A stretch of 64,000 nt of DNA from contig QJNS01000087.1 in the NCBI GenBank assembly GCA_004154925.1, positions 218,234-282,233 on the forward strand, written 5' to 3'. Numbering within the stretch: the first letter of the stretch is position 1; the number at the start of each line of letters is the position of its first letter. Shown in pieces: positions 49,371 through 61,500 of this stretch. Below the pieces are notes generated by a model. The model saw only the letters and a list, made by a program, of their open reading frames with translations. It was not told the origin of the DNA and made no database searches. Source of the stretch: Monosporascus cannonballus (Eukaryota > Ascomycota > Sordariomycetes > Xylariales). The position numbers and the translations under genes were made by a program.

Positions 49371-50622
49371 CGTGGAGAATCCAAGGAGCAGCTTCCTCAG
49401 GTCCCTAGCGCGACTATCTCTGGATTGAGAAGGTTTATTAGGAGGGTTGGGGGGGCCCGTCCGCGAAGTGCTGGCATGGACGAGACGTCTACCTTTACGG
49501 TTCTCCACTCCGTTGTTCGAGACTATCACGAAAAGTTGAGGGTCATCCACCATATTAGCTTGGAGCGCGTGTCTATATATAGAGGCAAGAGCTCGAATTA
49601 CTGATATGATCTAGAATTGTGGTTTTTAAATTCTATTGATTGATTAAGGGCAGAAATGTCACTATATATAACGCAAATTGACTTTGACCACTGTTCAATA
49701 CATGCAACACATTTCTGGTTTTAAGAGAACCACTTTCGCCCATAATAAATAGGCGGACCAGGGCTCAGTCGACACTGCTTTCTGTTCTTTCGGCTCGAGG
49801 TAATAAACTGAAGCAGCCTCCTGTTCGAAAAAAAGTAAAACTAAAACTAAAAATAATAAAACATAAACAGGAGGTAGTCTATCGATAATGCCTCTTAACT
49901 GTGAACTAATGGCGTAGCTATTGTCTGCAACCTATCGTAAGCCCTACATTGTCTAGTAAAGGACTTTGCGATGCCTTAAATGCAGCCATTGGTACAGCTG
50001 GAGTTGGCAAGGCTTGGCTACAAAGGGTCGCTATGATAATTTTGTCAACGGGCCTCGGTTTACGTCCTATATGTCCTATTGACCGATACTCGGAACTATA
50101 GTACCACACATCTGGATATTACCTTCGCCGTTCGACGCTTCTTGCATTACTTTGAGCTACCTATCAAGCTACGATATTATGAGAGCCTGACATCACACAC
50201 ACACTGAGGCATTTGCAACTGAAGGAGTAAATTTGTCTGATACCTTTTAAAAGGCCCTAGCTAAGAGAAAGAGGGTAGTGAAGCCTCCTTAATATATGGA
50301 TAAACAGTTGCACCTGCGAGAAAGTGATACCGAAGGTGGCTGTAGATAATCCTAACTAGGGGCTGGTCTATTGAAGCTAGGACCTAGCTGTTGATCGGCT
50401 ACTGAGCCTTAGTTTTCAAATATGCGCGCCGTCAACTATACGAGTCAAGTGCTATAGACGAGTTGTTTACTGTTTTCTCAGACATCAACGCCTTAAACGT
50501 CACAACATATCGAGCGGAGTCACGACCAACTACACGGGACCCAGCTTTCCAACGTCCGTCCTTTCTCCAATCACAACTTCCCCAGCCACAAGCTTCCCCC
50601 CCCTCACTCGGCTTCTCCTTCC
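49371..50622. other. intergenic, nothing recognised
   Basis: Between the receptor pseudogene and the 3' end of CHL1. It includes an A-rich stretch at about 49829-49868 and moderately AT-rich DNA at 49.55-49.75 kb. No gene, RNA or repeat family is recognised. The last 100-200 bp probably hold the CHL1 3' untranslated region. Confidence 0.45.
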
Positions 50623-53583
50623 TCACGAACCCCTCTTCCCCCTGAAGAACGCGCTAAGCCGTCCCATCATCTGCCCGAGCCCGCCCCTCTCGCTATCGGG
50701 GACCAGCCCGCCCCTGATCCAGCCGGGGAGCTTGCGCCGGATCCGCTCGGTGCCGAAGCGGCGGTCCAGCAGCACGATGGCCGCGTAGTCGCCGCGGTGC
50801 CGGATGGCGCGGCCGATGCTCTGGTTGACGCCGCGCATGCACGCGTTCTCGTAGAAGTCGCGGGCCGCCTGCTTCGCGGCCTCCCTGGCCTTGGCATCGG
50901 GTCCGGGAATACCGGCTTTTTGGGGATTAGAGGGGGGGCGGGTATCGGAGGGATTGGAGGGCTCCGAGAGTCGCTTGAGGGTCGTCGTCTCGACGTACTC
51001 GATCCTCGCTTTCCAGTCCGCCGAGTTGATGTTCGGGTACGGCAGGCCCACGATGATGACGCAGCGCCCGAGGCGGTCCGAGAAGTTGATTCCCTCGCTC
51101 ATCTTGCCCCCGACGACGCTGAGGAGCAGAGCGCCGTTCATCTTCGTCTTCGTTTGCGCCTTCGCCGCCTCTTGTGCTGAAATACTGGTTCTATCTCGAC
51201 CGGAAACAGCCGCTGTAGGGGCACGGTCGTTGTTGTTGTTGTCGCCCCCCAGGATCGCGCGGGTGTACTGCTCCAGGACCTCGTCGCTGGATCCCCCCTT
51301 CGTCTCGCGGAACACCGCCTTCCTGGCCTGCAGCCTCTGCCACACTGTACCGGTAGCTTGCTGCTGCTGCGGCGTCCTGCCGTCCGCGTCGGGACGGTTC
51401 CATGCCTCGACCACCTCGTCCAGGTACCCGTAGCTGGGGAAGAAGACGACGACGCCGTCCGGGACCACGGTGCAGATGTTCAGGATCGCGACACCTAGGT
51501 CGCGGATCATGGCCCCATCGCCGCGCTTCTGGAAGCTGAACTCGAAGTCCATCCCGCCCTTCTGCGGGTTCAGAGACGCCAGGGTCCAGACGCACAAGTT
51601 CTCTGGCGGGATCACGTGGCCGCAGCTGAGTGTCGTGATCTTGTCTGAGGGGAGGAAGGGGAACAGGTGCGTTGTGTAGTCATCAAACGGCGACATGGTG
51701 CCGCCCGCGAGGATGACGGCGCGTGCGCTGGTGGGGATGGAGGAGAAGGCGTGAGTGGGCGAGAGGAGGAGGTACGAGAGCTTGATGTCTGGTGGTTGGT
51801 GTTGATCCTTTCTTGGGACCTTGTGGTAGAAGATGCGACCTTCCGAGCTGAGGTTGTTGAGGGAGACGAGGAATGACAGGAGAGTGTGGAGGACCGGTGT
51901 GGATGTCGTGGTTCGGGCTGATTCGCCGTTCGTTTGAGACTCCGTATGAGCAACGTATCCCTCGATCTTGTACGCCAGTTTCGAATCCTGGATGTACTGG
52001 ATGAGCGTGTACAGGTTGATCTGGTCGATACCCTTGCTTTTCAGCAGAATGTTTGGATCGACGATCCCTTGCTCATTCTATGATGAATATCAGTTCAATA
52101 CTCCTATGATCTGAACAGCATCCTATCAACTCTCACCTTTAACTTCAGTGCCCCTTCTAGCCACTCGCTCAACCCGTCTACAACCCTCGCAACCTGGGCC
52201 ACCATAACTCGATTCTCGCCCTTCAGTTTCTTGCCGAACTTCTTCACGTAGACCGCGAGCATTTGTCTAGCCCGTTTCAGCTCACTCAGAGCAACCTCAG
52301 CGGCGTAGACGCTGGCCACCGCGTCCATAATATTGTGGGCCTCGTCAATAATTACGACGTTTCCTTCCAACTTGATCCCCAGTGCATCCCTCGCAGTCTT
52401 CTGGAGAAGCAAGGGATAGGGGAGCGTGATGATCTCCGCGCCGGGGATAGCTGTCCTCGAAGAGTAATATGGACAGACTTGCAACTTCTTCCCCAGGTCG
52501 AAGAGATCTTCTATATCTGGGACGGAGGCTAGAACGTTGTCGCGGAACTCGTGAGTCTGGGTCAAGTTGTCCGCGTTCGGTACTAACTGGCACCTGTCCT
52601 TGGACTTTGGCTGCTGCAATTCGGTGCAACGGTCGTTAATAGCTGATAGACTGCCCAGACGCGAGACCGACGGATTGATACATAGTCGCTGACGAGAGGA
52701 CAGCGGAACATGTTTGATTTCTTCCGAGTCGGCGGTGGGCTTGCCACCCAAGAGGGATTCGGGGATAGAAGGCGGAAATGCAGGCCGTCGAAGTTCCGAG
52801 ACAAACTGGCTCAACTGCGAATGCGTCCTTGACGTGTAATAGATCTGTATAACGGTCAGATGCGCGTAAATGGGGGAGCCAGTAGTAGAGATATCAATCC
52901 CCGAGGATTCATTGACTAAGAGCAATACCTTGACTTCGCCCCCCTCAAACTCTTCATCATCATCAGGCTTCTGAAGGTTTCCCATGCCGAGTTTCTCCAT
53001 TAGGGTCTTCGTCTCCTTGCTGAAACTAGGCGCAGAGTCATTCCCGTCCGTTGCGCCTGCGGCATCCCTGTCGGCCAACAGCCACTCGTCCTCGTCTTCT
53101 GCGCCTTGAGCTCTTCTTGCAGGGCTGCTGTCATCAATCTTCCGTCGCTTGGCCCCTCTCTGTTCTAGCATTTTCTCCTTGGCCCGGATCCTCGCTAACC
53201 GTGCCTCCCTGTCCTCCCATTTCTTCAGCAGCTCTTCTCGTTTCCTCCTCAGCATCTGATTGACGATCCAGTCTGGTTCATCCTTGAAATCCCTGGCTGC
53301 GTCTGCCACGGACGTCTCATAGCCTGCTTTCTTGTGGTTGCGCAGCCAGGTCATGGCGGCGCAGATAAGAGAAAGCGATTTGCCCTAAAGTTTGTCAATA
53401 TGAGAGGGTCTCAATAGGGGAACGGACACATACAGTACCGGTTGGACTCTCAAGGATGCCAACCTGCCCATCGCCTCGCTCAAGTGCATCGTACACAGTC
53501 CTCATGAACTGATCTTGTACATCATATGGTGTGAATGGATGATGGAAATCGATTTTATGAAATTCTTCGGTGAGATCCTCCAT
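50623..53583 (-). CDS. CHL1: ATP-dependent DNA helicase CHL1 (DDX11/ChlR1 family)
   Basis: Three exons (53583-53434, 53384-52137, 52077-50623) with GT-AG introns of 49 and 59 bp encode 950 residues. This is an XPD/FANCJ-type superfamily 2 helicase acting 5' to 3'; the family supports sister-chromatid cohesion and replication-fork processing in the nucleus. Motifs run in order: FTPYDVQDQFM (Q-like), Walker A SPTGTGKS at residues 46-53 split by intron 1, and four Cys of the Fe-S cluster at about 285 (RLCINP), 303 (DRCTE), 315 (DRCQL) and 354 (QVCPYY). Next come DEAH at 397-400, GGTMSPFDDY, the motif V segment GGKMSEGINFSDRLGR and the motif VI segment QSIGRAIRHRGDYA. A charged insert (residues about 80-200, Lys/Glu-rich) between motifs I and the Fe-S domain is normal for the family. 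It is divergent from RPL28 across 791 bp. Start: the ATG precedes the conserved N terminus. Confidence 0.95.
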
Positions 53584-54374
53584 TGTGATGAATGGAAGTC
53601 TTATGAGGGCTGAAACCCGCTTTAGGCCGATTAATAATTATGGTTGTAAAGGTCAGAGAGCGCGGAGTGCATATAGGGGTGTCTTAATGCATCGTCAAAA
53701 TACAGAACCAGCACTTTACGAGATCTTCGAATTGTCGAAAGCCTAGTAGGGAACCAGACCATCCGAGTAATGGACTTTAGATAATCATTGAGCGAGGTCT
53801 GCCAGAAAGGCAACAAGGCATCTCAGGAAGTGATGCTGCACACTTGTACAGAAAGCCGTCGAAAGGTGAAAGCCGATTAGGAACCAATCGGAACTTGGAC
53901 TTCATAACGAGGATAGATCTCTAGAAGACGGACTACAGAAAGAGGGAAGTTGAGTGCAGATCCAGGTACTTCGGCTGCCGCGTAAGGAGCCGCGTCTACT
54001 CTTCTTTTCTGGAACGGAATTTGGCCGTCCAAATCATTTCTCCGTGGTTTTGTAACGGCAACCTCGAAGACGCCTGCGTGTTGTCCTTTTTTGTCTGGCA
54101 AATGTTGAGATGGCAAAGCTTGGCGGATTGACTGAAGTGGCTGAATGCAGATGTGGCTGATGACGGCCAGCACTCAAGGTTGTGGCTCGGCGGAGCTTAA
54201 CGGCTGACTGTGGCTTGACTTGGGTGCCACATAAGCCACAAGCCCTCGCTTCGCTAGTGCACCATCACAACTTTTTTTTTCCCACAGTTGGTGGTGACAG
54301 CCAAAAGCATCCAACGTTGGAGTTCCATACTAACCACACAGAAACTCAACTACCCCCCTCAACCACCAGTCGCC
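53584..54374. promoter_or_regulatory. CHL1-RPL28 divergent promoter region
   Basis: 791 bp between the two start codons. A T9 tract lies at 54272-54280, about 95 bp before the RPL28 start; poly(dA:dT) upstream of ribosomal-protein genes commonly keeps nucleosomes away. A pyrimidine-rich leader follows. No other motif is claimed. Confidence 0.45.
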
Positions 54375-55447
54375 ATGCCTACCAGATTCTCCAAGACCAG
54401 GAAGCTGTATGTCTCTCTATCAATTGATTTCGCTATTTATTGTCGGTCGGTCGTCGCGCAGTCATGTCCATTCGTACGAGGTTTCGTCAGGCTGGTTCAG
54501 ATCCGTTTCGCCGAGGACGTAGGGTATCGGGAAACAAAAAAAAAAAAAGCAGGGCGGCAGGGAAGAGGTGGGATTATACGGCCATGACAGTAATGTCTGG
54601 TTAGAGAGATGTTGGCATTTCCGTGGATCAGCAAGGGGGCTTATTTTCAACGGCAACTGGAAAATCTCCGGCGACGACTGACCAACATGGCGAGTTGGAC
54701 GATGAGTGACGACCGCTCGACCGGATTCTTATTCCCCGATTACCAATAATCATCCCTTAAATTTGATGGAAGCTAACTTGCTCTTCTCTTCACAGCCGTG
54801 GCCACGTCTCGGCCGGTCACGGTCGTGTTGGCAAGCACCGCAAGCACCCCGGTGGCCGTGGTATGGCTGGTGGTCAGCACCACCACCGAACCAATTTGGA
54901 TAAGTACCATCCCGGTTACTTCGGAAAAGTTGGAATGCGATAGTAAGTCTACCTCGATAATCTACGCGGGAGGTGGAAAGCTTTATACTAAGACGTTCAT
55001 AGCTTCCACAAGCAACAGAATCACTTCTGGAAGCCCGTCATCAACATTGACAAGGTATGCTCATCTGATACTTCCTGCGAGTTCCAACGTCCACTACACC
55101 GATCTATAGTATGATCGATGTAATCAGCGATCCAGCTGGACGCTTTTTTAGTGTCGAAATCCATCCTGGCATGGGGATGTACTGTCCATTACGGCCCGGA
55201 GCTTTCTAACTAACACGATTGTGCGCAGCTCTACTCCCTCCTTCCCGCCGAGACCCGTGACGCCTACGTTAAGGGCGAGAAGAAGGACACCGTCCCCGTC
55301 ATCGACCTCCTCCCCCTCGGCTACTCCAAGGTTCTGGGCAAGGGCCGTATCCCCGAGATCCCGATTGTTGTCAAGGCCCGATGGGTGAGCCGGCTGGCGG
55401 AGAAGAAGATCACCGAGGCTGGTGGTGTTGTCCAGCTGGTGGCGTAA
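54375..55447 (+). CDS. RPL28: 60S ribosomal protein L28 (uL15)
   Basis: Four exons (54375-54406, 54796-54942, 55003-55054, 55229-55447) separated by introns of 389, 60 and 174 bp encode 149 residues, the same length as the yeast protein. The start [20 protein letters not shown], the His/Gly-rich [18 protein letters not shown] segment, [20 protein letters not shown] and the C-terminal [15 protein letters not shown] are unmistakable. The protein binds 28S rRNA early in 60S subunit assembly and stays in the cytosolic large subunit. The long first intron just after codon 11 is typical of fungal ribosomal-protein genes and may help regulation. Intron 1 contains an A-run at about 54537-54548. High, constitutive expression is expected. 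Confidence 0.97.
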
Positions 55448-57750
55448 AGGGATGCAGTGCGGCAAATGATTTCTTCCTATGAATCAGGGAACACGGGAAA
55501 TGGATACCTCACGACTGGGTTGGTTGTAACTCAAGAGGAAAAGGCTCCTGCTACCATATAGAGATAGCGGGCCGGCGTCGGCTTTTCTCGAGCATCGCAT
55601 GGCATGATCGGCTTATATGAATGGGGGTTCAGCTGAGTAAAATTTGCACTTCATCATGATCCAAGCTTCATGTCTGAGGTGCGACTACTTTACTGTGCAA
55701 TTGAAGAGTCCAGTCGAGGCTTGTGCGTGCTGGTCCTCGGATGCCGAGCCTCTAGCACTGGCCATGACCTTCTAGTTCGAATCTGTATTTGGAGGCCTGG
55801 GGGCACGACTGCACGGCTGACATGGCCATCGCTAGGTGAGCCAACTCAGCTGATGGATGCTACCTACTATGATCTCTAGCTCTCCTACGATGACTGGACC
55901 CGTACCCGTGCCCTCGATCCGGGATATCCACTGTGCCTTGCCCGGGCCAACTTCGTCTCTTCAGGCCACTGTCAAAAGAAACGCACCAGTTAGCCACTTA
56001 GCGGCATCCAAACCCGGGCTTCTAAGTCGATATTCCGGAGTCTTTAAGGCCATCCGCGAGTTCATTGAGAGACTGTTTGAGGACCACCTCTCATCTACCC
56101 TCCATTTTAGGCACGAGTAGTGCCATTAGTATACATGTCGATGATTTGCCTACCTGCTGCGAGAAGGGGGTAGAGGCGGTCGCGGGCTTCATGGACGCCG
56201 GTCCATCGTCTATGCCGCAAAAGACTGCAGAGAGATAGATAATCGCCAGAGGTGCCCCCATAATCAGGAGTCTGTCCCTATCCCTGTTGCCATGGTTTTG
56301 TGGTGCCGAGTCTGTCAGAGCTCGCAGGGAGGTGTAGTGGCCGCCAAAAAAGCGAAGCTGGATCTTGGTTTGGGTGGTAGGAGAGAATTAGGGCAAAGAG
56401 ACTAAGGTAGAGTGAATACAGTTTAGTTTTGGGCGAGCCGGTTTTACTTTGTGATACGTAAGTAGGTTGGCGGCTGCTTTGATGTTAAAAGCTTCCATTC
56501 ACAAACTCACCGTAGCCACGGCATAAGCCGCGGTACGCCTTGTGGTTCTTATTAGCGCTTCGAGTAGCACAAAGAGAACAAACGCCTCAAACTCGGAAAT
56601 TCGTAATAAATCGGGAAACGCAATTGATTGATCCGGTGAACTTGATCTTACTGTCCAACTGTCGGCTGAATCTTGCATGTGATTGAGTCGCAGGGCCTCT
56701 TACCGATCTTGCGGGGCACCGCTTATCTAAGGGGAAGTACATGCGTACATACCAGTAGGTACTTAAGAGCTGAGTTAGAATTGGGGAACTGTAAAGTGTG
56801 ACATACTGTATAACCTCTGACTGCTACCTCCGGCTGTTCTCCAGATAAGCTTGAAAGGTACTTCTCCATTCCGAACATCTTCTGCTCCTGTACAAGAATA
56901 ACGTGAAGGGACGATAACGTGCTTGGGGAGTCGAGAACCTGAAAGCCCGGAAAGTACCTCGGTGCTGACGGGACGCTTTAGACACCCGCTATGTACACTA
57001 TGCATATCGGACCCTCCATGTATCGTATGGAAGCTGCTGTTCTTACCTAGGCACTATGTAGAATAAGCGCAGCCCTACTCGTTCCCATAAAGTTATCGAT
57101 AAAGGCGCCCTGAAGGGGGGGTGGGACCCCATCTGATGGATGTGCCCCCACAAATCTGGATTTTGGACCCCTGGCATTTGCACATAACTCTCGCATTTCG
57201 TAATCGTCGCATTTAACTTGCACCATTCAATGATTCGCGGTTAAGGGATTCATCAGTGAATGATGTTATTGCGTTTCGTTCGTCTGGGAGATCTTCAAGT
57301 ACAGCCCACCACTTACTTACCTTTTTGTACTTAACCACCTAGCTGAAATCCGTAGCAGCTAGGTGCCTGTCAGCCTGCGTCGTATTTCGTATAAGCGCGC
57401 ACGGATACGCTGCAGCACCCAAGAACGCTTTTATGTCTGTCATCCCGGCTCAGCTGCCACAGCCACTGACCTCTCTCTTCTTTGCCTTTATCGTTACCTG
57501 TGTGATTAGCTCATTAATCTATTCCGTGCGTACTGAGGACACCGGAAATCGACATCAACCAGGCACATATCCATCATTATCATCCTCTTGCGCTACAACC
57601 GGCGCACCCGGACTAGGACGACTAGATCAGGGACAGACGAGGCTTATCGAGAAACTCAACTCAGCACCTTTCTCCCTTTCTGCCTAGGCTAGCCTGATAG
57701 AGCTAAGATACGGTAGCGTGAACCTTGACTCCCATACATCATACCTTAAT
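55448..57750. other. intergenic, no gene recognised
   Basis: 2.3 kb between RPL28 and the microsatellite. Open stretches such as 55857-56120 (+) and 57433-57687 (+, with one hydrophobic segment LTSLFFAFIVTCVISSLIYS) have no recognised relatives. The latter could be a small membrane protein or an upstream frame in a long leader. The first 200 bp should be RPL28 3' untranslated region. GGTACC-like motifs appear near 56750-56765. Confidence 0.4.
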
Positions 57751-57761
57751 CCATATCCATA

Positions 57762-57880
57762 CTTATCTATATCTATATCTATATCTATATCTATATCTAT
57801 ATCTATATCTATATCTATATCTATATCGATATCCATATTTATATCTATATCCATATTTATATCTATATCCATATCCATAA
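57762..57880. repeat. (TATATC)n hexanucleotide microsatellite
   Basis: About twelve near-perfect copies of a six-base unit from 57766 to about 57835, then interrupted ATATCCATATTT-type variants to 57880. Translating it gives alternating Ile-Ser or Ile-Asp, so open frames across it are artefacts. It lies about 630 bp upstream of the ATG26 start codon. Confidence 0.9.
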
Positions 57881-58512
57881 TCCGCGGACTGCCGTATCCA
57901 TAATCCCATCCGTCCGGTCCAGCCCAGCGTAGCCGGCCATCATATATCCGGTCGCAACAGCACATGTCTCGTCCCTCTTCTTTTTGTCGGTTTTAGATGC
58001 TACCCAATCAAAAGTAAGCACAAGCCTCATCTCCGTCCGGCTTTTAGGTCCATTCGCCAGGGCGATAATACACCTTCGACTTCGACCTACGACTACGTCT
58101 AATCTAGAATCTGACTATCCAGCCTACCAACATAATCTATCTGTGGTTTGTAACTGGTTGCCTGTTCTATTCTTACCTATTTACCGTAATCTCATCGTCC
58201 AGCCGATGCGTCACCAGGTCTAAGTTTCTCCGGGGACGCTACTCGGCTATACCGACCTTAACCCTTTGTTATTCGACAGCCCACCTGAACAACGGACCGC
58301 TCAGCTTTGTTTATTTCTGGACTCGTCTCTGCTAGCAAGCTTGGCCTTGCCGCTAACGCTCGCCCCCTGCTGCCAGCACCAGCCTCTCCGTCTGAAGCCG
58401 ACGAACGGTGTCGCAGCGATTCGGTGGAGCTGGTCCACCCCTCCCTGTCCAACGTGATCCCGCCGAGTGGGCTACATCGGGTCCCCGTCCTGTCGGGCAG
58501 AGCCCCTCCGCG
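57881..58512. promoter_or_regulatory. ATG26 upstream / leader region
   Basis: About 630 bp of C/T-rich sequence leading into the ATG26 start. The ATG26 frame is open for at least 35 codons before the first ATG but starts there only with GTG. Promoter elements cannot be pinned down by eye. Confidence 0.4.
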
Positions 58513-61500
58513 ATGCCCCCCTCGGAAGAACCATCTACGCGTCGGCGCGTCAGCAAGAAGCTCCAGAAGAGACGGAAAGAAGCAACACACCAGCTCACCA
58601 TGGAACTGCCCGAACGGCTCAGGGACCACGGCGAAGATGCCGAGGAGGACACCATAACGCCCCCCCAGGGTCCCCAGATGTTCATGAACATGAACCAGTC
58701 AATCTTTGGCCTGATCGCCGCCGCCAGCTCGACCGTCGACTTCAACGACCGGTTCGAAGGCCAGTCGAGCGACGAGGAGGATGATGCGGGAGATGACGAT
58801 GCTGTACAGCGGCGGATGAAAGGCAAAGAGCGGGAACATGTCGCGCAGACGACCGTGTTGGGAAAGGCCGCGTCCGGAAAGGAACAGGCCGGGAGACATC
58901 GTAGGAGGATATCCGGGCAGCTCCTCCGATCTCTGCCGCAGCTTCCTCGACTGGCGACGCGCTCTTTATCGAAACGTTCCTCGAAGCTTAAGGGTTCTCG
59001 CGGATCCGACGAGAGTATCGGCCATGAAGGCGACGCCGAAGCACCCGAGTCCCCGCAGACGACCGAGCCTCGATTCCCCAGGATCGAAGTCACCAAGGCT
59101 GACCGAGAGGGAAGACGTGCGCCGGTGATGAGCAGGATATTAGAAGCGAGGGCGGAGATGTCGTCGCGACCGAGCTTTGACCTGGAAAGGGTGTCCGGGG
59201 ACCGTCGGAGAGAAGACGGCGACGCCAACGAAGGTGGGCCGAGTGCGCTTTCGCGGAAGCTGAAAGAGATCTTCGAGTTCGAAGAATTCGAGGAAGTCGT
59301 AGAAGGTACCCATATGTCCCTCAACCCAACTGATGGCCTCTGGCTGACTGACTGTGTCAAGAATATCCCTGTTGGCTGCTGCAGAGCGTCCTCCTCCAGG
59401 GTTATATGTACATCACATCAAAGCACATCTGCTTCTACGCCTATCTGCCGAAGAAAGCTGTAGGTGGTATTCGTCGAAGCGGACACCGGTCCCTGCTAAT
59501 ATATGATGACAGCACGAAGTCGCCAAGTCGGGGTATTTGTCGAAGAGCGGCAAGCGGAATCCAAAGTACAACCGTTACTGGTTCCGTTTAAAGGGGGATG
59601 TGCTGGCTTACTACCGCGACGCATCTAACCTCTACTTCCCGAATGGGCAGATAGACCTCCGCTATGCCATCTCGGCCAACATCACGGATAAGGACAAGGA
59701 CGGCCTCCACTTCACCGTCGTCACGCATCACCGAACTTACTACTTCCGGGCGGACAGTGCTCCCAGCGCGAACGAATGGGTCAAGAGCTTACAGCGGGTC
59801 ATCTTCCGGTCCCACAACGACGGGGACAGCGTCAAGATTTCCTTGCCCATCGAGAACGTGCTGGACGTCGAAGATAGCCAGATGATCGAGTTTGCGGATA
59901 CCTGCAAGATCCGCGTGATCGACAACGACGAGACCTATGCCATAGACGAAGTAAGCCGCCCTTCCGACCCCTGTGTGTTAGGAAACTTCTAACCTGGCAT
60001 CCGCTAGTATTTCTTTTCCTTCTTCAGCTTCGGCAAGGAGGCGATCAACGTCCTCAAGATCCTCACCGACGACGCATCAAAACAGCAGACAAGGGAAGCA
60101 AATGCCGTGTTGGCCACCCCGGACGAAGGTCAACCCGCTTCCCCGAGGAAAAGCTCTACAAGTATAGGACGCGAGGGAAGCCCCTCTCCCAGTAGCGGAG
60201 CTAGGTCGCCAAAGCTCCGCGAGAGTGTTAGAGCCACCCTGTCTCCAAAACTACCCGAGTCCAGAAGCCCGAGGGCCAGCGCGGACTTGTCTCGTAGTAG
60301 TTTCGACCCGTTAGGAATCTTCGCAAGGAAAAGTATGGACCGGGAGACCGTCTCTCCGAATACCCATCACCGCCGTAGTTTCAGCGCTGGCAGGTCTCTG
60401 GGCGGGCATGGCCGCCCAAGCGAGCAGCGGACGGCATCGGACAAGCACGAATCGTCGGAATCGTTTATCCAGTCTTCCGAGGAACCTAGCGGAATGTCCG
60501 CTCTGATGGAATCTTCGAACGAGGATCCTTCGGGCAGTCAGATTCTGAGAGGGAGTGAGGTCTTCCATAACCCTACGATACGCCGCACCATCTCGGATGC
60601 GAGCGTCACCCAGAAGAAGAGGTCGAGCAGCAGGCATCGGCTCTCCCGCAAGCCCGATGATGTGTTTCTGACCTCGCATGTAAGACACGCCGCGGCTATG
60701 GGGCAGCTCGGCACCGGGGTTACCGGAGGAGGCCACGACCAAGTGCCCCCCGACACGCCCACCCTCCAGAACCTGGTCAAGATGGGGGCGTATCCGCTAC
60801 AGCGAGCCGGTTTATTTGCGAATTACCTAAACCAGACTAGCCGCCGCATGAGTAATCTCCTCGCTACGGAGTCGATGGGATACGTCGAAAAGGTGTCGGG
60901 CATGTGGAAAGGAGGCCGCAAGCATTATCATGAGCAGCCAGGTTTAAAGACAGACGACGAACTTGACGACGAGGACGAGGACGCCCAGGTTGCGACCGCC
61001 ACGGACCGCTTCCGCGCGCATTTTGCCCTTCCGGAAACAGAGAAGCTCCAAGCTACCTACTTCGGTTTCCTCAGCCGCGTGCTGCCGCTATACGGCAAGA
61101 TCTACATTAGCGACCGCCACTTCTGCTTCCGCAGCCTATTGCCCGGGACGCGGACGAAGCTAATCTTGCCCCTGAAGGATATCGAAAACGTCGACAAGGA
61201 GAAGGGGTTCCGCTTCGGGTATTCTGGCCTGGTCGTCGTCATCCGCGGCCACGAAGAATTGTTCTTTGAGTTTAGCCAGGCGGATGTGCGGGACGACTGC
61301 GCGGTAACGCTGCTCCAAGGCCTCGAGGCGGCGCGCTACCTCCGAGAGTCGACCATTTTAGACAAGGGCGAGCAAGAACTCGCGGACGAGGCCGTCGCGG
61401 AACGAGACGCGCTGCAAGAAGCCCGCCTCCAACTCAATCCGGAGCATGACTTGAAGCTACCAAAGACCGCATCGACGCTAAGCGACTCGTCGTCGCCGAC

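Noticed and set aside
54462..54656. minus-strand frame inside RPL28 intron 1
   Set aside because: Lies entirely in the intron and 5' part of a well-defined ribosomal-protein gene; its Phe-rich tract comes from the A-run in the intron.
57433..57687. 84-codon frame with one transmembrane-like segment
   Set aside because: Single small frame without recognised relatives and no splice or expression evidence; left as a note in the intergenic entry.
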